A stretch of 11,638 bases of DNA from Gemmatimonadota bacterium (GTDB lineage: Bacteria > Gemmatimonadota > Gemmatimonadetes > Palauibacterales > Palauibacteraceae), in the NCBI GenBank assembly GCA_029863105.1, contig JAOTWC010000023.1:1-11638 (forward strand), given 5' to 3'. The notes beneath the pieces were generated by a model that did no database searches, was not told the DNA's origin, and saw nothing but the letters and a program-made list of their open reading frames with translations. Of this stretch, positions 7,167 through 11,638 are shown piece after piece. Both the position numbers and the translations under genes were made by a program. Position 1 is the first letter of the stretch. Each line of letters begins with the position of its first letter.

Positions 7167-8752
7167 ACGGGCCCCGCGTCCTTTCGGCGCACGTTTGCCT
7201 CGCGGTAGCGCTGCTCGGGTCTGCGGCCGGGGCGCGATCGCTACATGGGCAGGAAGGACAGGAGGTCTGGATCGATGCTTGGGTGGTGGAGATCGCCGGG
7301 ACGGATTTCTACGTATCTGCCGGCACGGACGCGGGTCTCGCCACGGGTTCGGAGTACGAGTTGCGCCTCGTGGAGCAGGGAACGTCGCCCGGCCGCGTGA
7401 GGGTACTCCAGGCCGGGGCGGAGCGTTCGGCCGTGACGTTCGTCGGTGCGCCATTCCCGCTTACGCGCGGAACGCATATCGCCCTGCACACGACCGATGC
7501 TGCCCCCATTCAGCCGAACGATCCGGACGTTGCGGGGGGCCCCGTGTCACGGCGCCCGCCGCCTGCCGCGACGCGACAGACCGGAGCCGAGGTGCACGGC
7601 AGTTTCGGGGCTTCGTTCGAGACGAGAGAATCGAAGACGGAGTGGGACGAATTCAGACTGGAGCCCGTCGAGCGGACGTTTACCACCCCGTCGACCTGGC
7701 TGAACCTCCGGGTTTCGCGCCTTCCGGCGGGCCTGAACTTCCGACTGCACGCACGTGCGTCGCAACGAAACTCGAACGACGATCTCATTCAGCCGGACGG
7801 GTTGGTGCGCGTCTACTCGGCGCAGGTGACCGGATCCGCCGGAATCGTCGACTTCGCTGTCGGGAGGGGATACAACCCGTTCGACGCTTCGTCCGGCTAC
7901 TTCGACGGAGTGTACATCCACGCGGGACGGAGCCTGGGCGCAGGCGTATCGGCCGGCTTCGAACCGGATCGGACGAACAGTGGCGTTTCGACGGATGTGC
8001 CGAAGGTGTCGGTGTTCGGTGATTTCACACACCGGCGGAATTCCGTTCGCTATTCGGCCGTCGGGTCGCTGACGTCGGTGCGCCCCTCGGCGGAGACCGG
8101 CCGGGTCGATCGAACGTACGCGACGCTGCGGCAATCCCTGCGCGTCAACCGGGTACGCCTGGGTCAGAGTCTCCAACTGGATCGCGATGCCTCGGCATCC
8201 ACATGGAGCGTATCTCGATTGCTGTTGGACGCGACGGCGGACCTCGGGCGAGGTCTATCGGTGCGCGGCACATACTCTCGACGGAAACCCTCCACCGACC
8301 TGTTCGGGGCGGAATTCCAGCCATACACGCGTGATCTGGGACGCATCGGATTCGTCTACTCGACGGGCCGCACATCGGCCAGCCTGGACTTCGGAATACA
8401 CGACACCAGTGCGCAGGAAGCGGCCGGCCACAACGTTGCGGGAAGCATGCGGGTAAGCTCGCGGTCCGGCTTCGGATTCGACCTGTCGGGAAGCTATTGG
8501 AATGACGATCGGTCGTCAGCGCTTACGCTGCGCCCGGGCCTGAATCGCCGCTTCGGTGCCGTGCTGGCACGGGCATGGTACACGTTCTACCGGTCGAACG
8601 AACCCGAAGCGAATACGCACACGCACACCGCGTCCGCCTCCCTGTCTGCCCCGTTGTCTCCGCGGGTCCGAGCCGACATCTCGGGGAGATTGCAGCGTGG
8701 CTCAATCCTCACGGGGTCCAGGGTCTATGCGTCCATTCGCTGGGCCTTCTGA
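7163..8752 (+). CDS. outer-membrane beta-barrel protein of the cytochrome operon
   Basis: 529 aa. The start at 7163 is chosen for its GGGAGG site and the ATGA overlap with the preceding stop. The signal peptide has a hydrophobic core at 7-24 with cleavage around 28-30. Residues about 33-110 look like a small all-beta periplasmic domain, followed by a Pro/Arg-rich linker (about 115-140). From about 142 to the end the sequence alternates short amphipathic strands with polar turns. I count roughly 20-22 possible strands by eye, including pairs at 178-199, 390-413 and 463-477. It ends in IRWAF with a C-terminal Phe, the usual recognition signal for outer-membrane assembly. The only Cys is in the signal peptide, so the mature protein has none and lacks the CXXC seen in MtrB. 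I recognise no specific named family. By context it is the candidate porin for the two cytochromes. Confidence 0.85.
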   Translation: MNGPRVLSAHVCLAVALLGSAAGARSLHGQEGQEVWIDAWVVEIAGTDFYVSAGTDAGLATGSEYELRLVEQGTSPGRVRVLQAGAERSAVTFVGAPFPLTRGTHIALHTTDAAPIQPNDPDVAGGPVSRRPPPAATRQTGAEVHGSFGASFETRESKTEWDEFRLEPVERTFTTPSTWLNLRVSRLPAGLNFRLHARASQRNSNDDLIQPDGLVRVYSAQVTGSAGIVDFAVGRGYNPFDASSGYFDGVYIHAGRSLGAGVSAGFEPDRTNSGVSTDVPKVSVFGDFTHRRNSVRYSAVGSLTSVRPSAETGRVDRTYATLRQSLRVNRVRLGQSLQLDRDASASTWSVSRLLLDATADLGRGLSVRGTYSRRKPSTDLFGAEFQPYTRDLGRIGFVYSTGRTSASLDFGIHDTSAQEAAGHNVAGSMRVSSRSGFGFDLSGSYWNDDRSSALTLRPGLNRRFGAVLARAWYTFYRSNEPEANTHTHTASASLSAPLSPRVRADISGRLQRGSILTGSRVYASIRWAF

Positions 8753-8753
8753 A

Positions 8754-8776
8754 CGGCGGGCGGCAACCTTCCGCCG
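8754..8776 (+). terminator. possible hairpin after the cytochrome operon
   Basis: CGGCGG (8754-8759) pairs with CCGCCG (8771-8776) across an 11-base loop, directly after the barrel gene's stop codon. No T-run follows. It may contribute to ending the operon transcript, but it is weak. Confidence 0.3.
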
Positions 8777-8885
8777 GGCTGTCTTCGTGAATGCGGGGGT
8801 CAGGATCGACACGAGATCTGGCCGGGCCTGAGGTCGCCGACCGGTGCACCTGGGGTCCGCCAATGGCGCCGGATCCTCTCCGAAC

Positions 8886-8895
8886 CCAATATTGG
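8886..8895. other. 10-bp perfect palindrome CCAATATTGG
   Basis: A fully self-complementary ten-base site in a non-coding gap, with an AT core unusual for this GC-rich sequence, 70 bases before the NTF2-like gene. It could be a regulator half-site pair or chance. Confidence 0.3.
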
Positions 8896-8913
8896 CTCTG
8901 AGAGTGGATTCCG

Positions 8914-8939
8914 CCGCCGGCAGATGCCCTGCCGCCGGA
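8914..8939 (+). other. GC-rich imperfect hairpin upstream of the NTF2-like gene
   Basis: CCGCCGGCAG (8914-8923) and CTGCCGCCGG (8930-8939) pair at nine of ten positions around a six-base loop. It sits between the cytochrome operon and the next gene, 26 bases before the GTG start. It could be a leader structure or part of the upstream terminator. There is no T-run after it. Confidence 0.4.
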
Positions 8940-8953
8940 TTCGCGCAAAGCCC

Positions 8954-8958
8954 GGAGG
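8954..8958 (+). promoter_or_regulatory. ribosome binding site that decides the NTF2-like start
   Basis: GGAGG lies seven bases before GTG 8966, ideal spacing. The in-frame ATG at 8924 lies in a hairpin loop with no such site and would add an Arg-rich stretch not expected in the family. Confidence 0.65.
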
Positions 8959-8965
8959 CTGGCAC

Positions 8966-9385
8966 GTGAGTGACCGAGTTGCGATCGAGGCACGACGGCA
9001 GGCGTGGATCGACGTGACGACCGCAGGTGATTCCGCAGCCTGTACGCGTCTGCTGACCGAAGACGTCGTGTGGGTTCCCCCGGGCATGGCGGCGCTCAGC
9101 GGCCGGAAGGCCGTGTGCGACTGGATGGTGCCGTTCTTCGAACTCTACGAGTACGATTTCTCCGTGCACGGGCCACGACTCCAGCTCGCGGGCGACTGGG
9201 CCGTCGACCGAGGGACCTTCACGTCGGCTCTGATTTCCCGGCACGACGGACGGCGCAGCAGCCATTCAGGCGAGTACCTGATCGTCTGGCGGCGGGAACC
9301 GGATCGCGAGTGGTACATCGAAAGATACGTGCACCTGGCCGACATCCAGACCGATTTCCAGGCAGAAACTCCACTAGCGAAGTAG
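8966..9385 (+). CDS. NTF2/SnoaL-like (DUF4440-type) small protein
   Basis: 139 aa from the GTG start, a typical size for the cone-shaped alpha+beta NTF2 fold. The N-terminal helix contains AGDSAACTRLLTEDVVWVPPG (20-40), the usual pattern of this group, followed by SGRKAVCDWMVPFFELYEYD (45-64). A curved-sheet half follows: LAGDWAVDRGTF, a polar turn at 92-100, GEYLIVWRREPDREWYIERYV (102-122). Such proteins are commonly annotated as ketosteroid-isomerase-like or SnoaL-like. They range from enzymes to binding proteins, so the function cannot be read from the sequence. No signal peptide with this start, so cytoplasmic. Its 3' end overlaps the convergent DUF456 gene by 12 bases. It is not tightly coupled to the cytochrome operon (213-base gap with hairpins). 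Confidence 0.8.
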   Translation: MSDRVAIEARRQAWIDVTTAGDSAACTRLLTEDVVWVPPGMAALSGRKAVCDWMVPFFELYEYDFSVHGPRLQLAGDWAVDRGTFTSALISRHDGRRSSHSGEYLIVWRREPDREWYIERYVHLADIQTDFQAETPLAK

Positions 9386-9868
9386 CCAGGCGCCGCCGCC
9401 CAGGATCAGGATCGCCAGCCCCACAAACACCTTTGTCGCGGTGGCGCATGCCCTGCCCAACAGGGCACCCCAGCCCGCGCGAACCGCCGTGCCGAAGCGT
9501 CGGGTGTGAAGCCAGGTCGCGATGATGGCCCCGACGAGCGTCCCGAGAAAGGCTCCGATGACCGGCCCGGCGATCGGCACTGGGGCTCCGATGACCGCGC
9601 CGACCGCCCCACCCGCCAGCGCACCCCAGAACGTTCGGTTCGTACCTCCGAACCGCCGACCGAGTCGCTCGACCGTGATCCACTCCGCGACCTCCGCGCC
9701 GATCACGAGGCCGGCGAGCAGGCCGTACAGGCCCAGAGAAATCTCGCCGGCGATCAGGCCGACTGACAGGATCCCGATCATGATCCACAGGCCGGGCAGG
9801 CCCAGCGGAATGATCAACAGGGAAACGGCCATCGCGGCCACGGCGCCGAGCGCCAGCAACGTATCCAT
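9374..9868 (-). CDS. DUF456 family integral membrane protein
   Basis: 164 aa from the ATG at 9868. The frame stays open further upstream, but those residues are polar and lie before the first membrane segment. The protein is almost entirely hydrophobic: segments at about 4-21, 23-41, 46-63, 82-98, 101-121 and 145-163. A small Gly/Ala-rich repeat region (83-115, including GALAGGAVGAVIGAPVPIAG) is characteristic of DUF456, as is LIIPLGLPGLWIMIG near the N-terminus. The only clearly polar stretch is at about 65-80 (VERLGRRFGGTNR). The biochemical role of the family is unknown to me. It overlaps the NTF2-like gene tail to tail. No Shine-Dalgarno is evident. A hairpin terminator separates it from the DUF6515-type gene upstream on the same strand, so it probably has its own transcript. 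Confidence 0.85.
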   Translation of the reverse strand: MDTLLALGAVAAMAVSLLIIPLGLPGLWIMIGILSVGLIAGEISLGLYGLLAGLVIGAEVAEWITVERLGRRFGGTNRTFWGALAGGAVGAVIGAPVPIAGPVIGAFLGTLVGAIIATWLHTRRFGTAVRAGWGALLGRACATATKVFVGLAILILGGGAWLLR

Positions 9869-9914
9869 GCAGGAATCTACGGCATGCGAGGCCTCGGGGA
9901 TTCGGCGGACGACA

Positions 9915-9944
9915 AGCGGGGGTGCCGTTGACGGCACCCCCGCT
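9915..9944 (-). terminator. strong hairpin, probable terminator of the DUF6515-type gene
   Basis: A perfect 13-bp stem (9915-9927 with 9932-9944) around a TTGA loop, 44 bases after the stop of the minus-strand gene ending at 9989. The minus strand continues TTGTC after the stem, so the usual T-tract is nearly absent. Its stability and position still suit a terminator. Confidence 0.6.
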
Positions 9945-9988
9945 CGCAACGCGACTATTTCGGCGGGCAGTACACCCGCGCTCCCTGC

Positions 9989-11014
9989 CTAGAACCGAAC
10001 GGTCAGGAAGAACGTCAGCCCCGACCGGTGCACAGGCCGGTAGTGGACGCCCCGGGAGTAGTAGAACATCTCACCCCCGTACCAGACTTCGTCGTAATCC
10101 TCCGGCAGATACTCGACCTCCACCCCGTAGGGCGCGTCGATCACCACGTATCCGCCGTAATACGGGTCGTACCGGTAGAACACGCCATCGTAGTAGAACA
10201 GCCGGCTGCCCCGCACCCAGATGATCTGGTACCCGACCGGCAGATAGCGCACTCGAGCTCCGTACGGTGCCATCACGACATGGTAATAGCTTCCGTACCT
10301 GCGGTAATACGTGCCGCTGCTGTAATAGAAGTACACGCCGCCGACCCGTATCCGGGTGTGACGTCTCGGGAGGACGTTGACCCTGAACCCGATCCTCGGA
10401 CCCCGACTCCAGTGCCGCCCGTATCGGTAGTCCGGCCGGCGATCGCGCCGCACGGTTCGGTTCCGGTCCCAATCCCGGTTCCGGTCCCAATCCCAGCGAT
10501 CGCGGTCGTATCTGTCTCTGTCCCGCCGGTCGCTCCGCGCCACGCGTCCTCGATCAGACCTGGGGTCGCGCGAGCGATCGGTCGCACGGTCGCGGGAACG
10601 ATCGGCGCTGCGGTCCCGGTCCCCGCGATCGCGGTCGCCGGCGCCGTCCCGGTCGCCTCGGTTCCGATCCGCCTGACGCACGCGCTCGGGCATCCGTGAA
10701 ACGATGCGACGATCGGTTGACGAAAGCGTGCCCGGCCTGGCCTCGCGCGGCCGCGTTGGCGGACTCGCCTTGGCGCGGGTACGAGCGCGGTTGATCGTTG
10801 CCTGGTTACTTGCTGACCTGGCGCGGGCCGCCTGCGGACGTGCCGCCGGTCTGCGCGTGGACGGCTTGCGTACCTGGGCGCTTCGGGCCTTGGTCTTCGA
10901 TCGATTCTGGGCGTGAGCGGGCGTCGCCATCGCCGAACCCACAATCGCCAGCGTCGCGATCAGCGCGATGCGACCGACGAATCTTCGTCGAGGTCTGCCT
11001 CGTGAAGTTCTCAT
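9989..11014 (-). CDS. exported Asp/Arg-rich protein with Tyr-rich DUF6515-type repeats
   Basis: 341 aa. The start has AGGAG seven bases upstream. The signal peptide has a very basic n-region (RGRPRRRFVGR), a hydrophobic core at 15-30 and cleavage at AHA-Q (35/36). Mature residues 37-113 are Lys/Arg/Ala-rich. Residues about 114-194 are nearly all Asp, Arg, Asn and Ser in DR or DRN steps, a likely disordered mixed-charge segment. The C-terminal part (about 205-341) is Tyr/Gly-rich beta sequence. It holds two related units of about 45 residues: GGVYFYYSSGTYYRRYGSYY (225-244) leading to APYGARVRYLP (249-259), then LFYYDGVFYRYDPYYGGYVV (272-291) leading to APYGVEVEYLP (294-304). A partial third unit starts at GGEMFYYSRGVHYRPV. 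This matches the pattern I know as DUF6515. The function is unknown; periplasm or cell surface is likely. It is transcribed toward the DUF456 gene. Confidence 0.82.
   Translation of the reverse strand: MRTSRGRPRRRFVGRIALIATLAIVGSAMATPAHAQNRSKTKARSAQVRKPSTRRPAARPQAARARSASNQATINRARTRAKASPPTRPREARPGTLSSTDRRIVSRMPERVRQADRNRGDRDGAGDRDRGDRDRSADRSRDRATDRSRDPRSDRGRVARSDRRDRDRYDRDRWDWDRNRDWDRNRTVRRDRRPDYRYGRHWSRGPRIGFRVNVLPRRHTRIRVGGVYFYYSSGTYYRRYGSYYHVVMAPYGARVRYLPVGYQIIWVRGSRLFYYDGVFYRYDPYYGGYVVIDAPYGVEVEYLPEDYDEVWYGGEMFYYSRGVHYRPVHRSGLTFFLTVRF
10433..10675 (-). repeat. low-complexity Asp/Arg coding repeat
   Basis: This stretch encodes residues 114-194 of the DUF6515-type protein and is made of short irregular repeats of Asp-Arg codons, with GATCG/CGATC steps throughout. 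It also keeps the opposite strand free of stop codons, which creates a spurious antisense frame. Confidence 0.75.
10459..10494 (-). repeat. perfect 18-bp tandem duplication
   Basis: The unit ggttccggtcccaatccc (plus strand) occurs twice back to back (10459-10476 and 10477-10494) with no mismatch. It encodes two copies of a six-residue DWDRNR-type unit in the protein's charged segment. Two identical copies suggest recent slippage. Confidence 0.85.
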
Positions 11015-11021
11015 CTTCCCA

Positions 11022-11026
11022 CTCCT
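11022..11026 (-). promoter_or_regulatory. ribosome binding site for the DUF6515-type gene
   Basis: The minus strand reads AGGAG seven bases before the ATG at 11014. This fixes the start directly ahead of a well-formed signal peptide. Confidence 0.6.
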
Positions 11027-11032
11027 GTCTCG

Positions 11033-11053
11033 CCGTGAGCTCGATCGTCACGG
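11033..11053. other. 6-bp inverted repeat in the leader of the DUF6515-type gene
   Basis: CCGTGA (11033-11038) and TCACGG (11048-11053) are exact inverted copies around nine bases that contain CGATCG. The element lies 19-39 bases upstream of the start codon. An operator or leader hairpin is possible, and chance cannot be excluded. Confidence 0.3.
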
Positions 11054-11113
11054 TTCCAACCGCAAGACGACCCAGGCAGCAGAAAGGTAACGAGACGGCC
11101 TCGCGGGCGGATT

Positions 11114-11638
11114 CTAGCTGCCCGATGCACCCGCGCCCGTGATCCGCAGCACCTGGACGTACTGCACATCGAATTCGTCGCGCACGACCCCATACCACGT
11201 ATTGCCGTCCACCGTGAACGGCGTGAATCGATCCGGGGTTTCCACGACGCCCAGGTAGCGACCCTCGGTATCGTACACGTCCCACTGAGGCGAGCCCTGG
11301 TCCAGCGTCGGATTGTAACTCTCGAGTTCCTCGTCGGTCAGCTCCTCCAGATACCGGACTCGCTGAACCCACAAGGTGCCGTCCGGCCCCGACCTCAACT
11401 GGGTGAACGCGGGCCACGCGTCCGCAAAGGACACGCCGTCCAGCACAAGGTCTATCTGACCCGGTGGCACCCCACTCGTCTCGAACTGCTTGCGCATGAG
11501 GCTGAGTATGGCCCGTTGGTGCGCCTCGGTTACGGGAGTCGGGTCATATGGCTTCAGGATGATCCGCTCGAGAGAGCCGTCCGCGCCGAACACCTCGAAC
11601 CGGTAGGTATCGTTGGTCGCAAACGCCAGCCGGTCGCC
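11114..11638 (-). CDS. C-terminal part of a probable beta-propeller protein, cut by the window edge
   Basis: 174 residues are visible. The frame stays open to base 11638, so the true start is outside the window. A GTG at 11593 is an internal Val, because the residues before it (FATNDTYRFEVFGADG) already fit a propeller blade. The sequence shows repeated hydrophobic strands with Asp-Gly turns: RFEVFGADGSLERII, RSGPDGTLWVQR, WDVYDTEGRYLGVV, and a closing YVQVLRI. A more helical insertion at about 35-60 (TEAHQRAILSLMRKQFE) separates blades. The pattern resembles six-bladed NHL-like propellers of exported bacterial proteins. The signal peptide, if any, is not visible. The function is unknown. It lies upstream of the DUF6515-type gene on the same strand with a 99-base gap. 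Confidence 0.65.
   Translation of the reverse strand, partial: GDRLAFATNDTYRFEVFGADGSLERIILKPYDPTPVTEAHQRAILSLMRKQFETSGVPPGQIDLVLDGVSFADAWPAFTQLRSGPDGTLWVQRVRYLEELTDEELESYNPTLDQGSPQWDVYDTEGRYLGVVETPDRFTPFTVDGNTWYGVVRDEFDVQYVQVLRITGAGASGS

Noticed and set aside
7060..8022. 320-codon plus-strand frame overlapping the second cytochrome and the barrel gene
   Set aside because: Arg-rich product without motifs; the alternative frame gives a signal peptide, a barrel and a C-terminal Phe.
10433..10675. Repeat array considered as a CRISPR
   Set aside because: The repeats are short, irregular, in frame and encode Asp-Arg steps; there are no regular spacers.
10028..10699. 223-codon plus-strand frame with Val/Pro repeats opposite the DUF6515-type gene
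   Set aside because: The VPVPIP repeats are simply the antisense reading of the Asp/Arg repeats. The minus-strand gene has the ribosome site, signal peptide and family repeats.

Overview
This window is GC-rich, Gram-negative-type bacterial DNA. The evidence is several Sec signal peptides, an outer-membrane beta-barrel protein ending in an aromatic residue, and periplasmic c-type cytochromes. No rRNA or housekeeping marker is present, so the lineage cannot be fixed. The mix of a multiheme cytochrome operon, a DUF6515 protein and a beta-propeller-like exported protein would fit Gemmatimonadota or another GC-rich didermic lineage, but that is inference only.

Layout: (1) 118-1638 (+) encodes a gamma-glutamyltransferase-fold Ntn hydrolase whose substrate-binding residues differ from classical GGT. 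It converges on (2) a DNA-3-methyladenine glycosylase I gene (Tag, 1635-2210, -), and the two stop codons overlap. (3) 2318-4552 (+) encodes a bacterial member of the SLC12 cation-chloride cotransporter family, including the soluble C-terminal domain. (4) 4621-8752 (+) is a tightly packed three-gene operon: a 17-CXXCH exported cytochrome, a 13-CXXCH exported cytochrome, and an outer-membrane beta-barrel protein. Both junctions have overlapping stop/start codons. (5) 8966-9385 (+) encodes a small NTF2/SnoaL-like protein, converging with (6) a DUF456 membrane protein (9374-9868, -). (7) 9989-11014 (-) encodes an exported protein with a long Asp/Arg-rich low-complexity segment and a Tyr-rich DUF6515-type repeat domain. 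(8) 11114 to the window edge (-) is the C-terminal part of a probable beta-propeller protein.

The centrepiece is the cytochrome/barrel operon. It looks like a porin-cytochrome conduit that could carry electrons between the periplasm and the cell exterior. It is built differently from the MtrCAB and Geobacter-type complexes. The two cytochromes carry 30 predicted hemes in total and are assembled from a shared three-heme repeat. The barrel lacks cysteines after its signal peptide and has an extra N-terminal all-beta domain. No inner-membrane quinol oxidase or recognisable surface lipoprotein cytochrome lies in the window, so the start and end of the electron path are not visible. The other genes look like ordinary accessory or housekeeping functions with no evident link to the operon. 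The SLC12-like gene lies 68 bases upstream on the same strand and might share a transcript.
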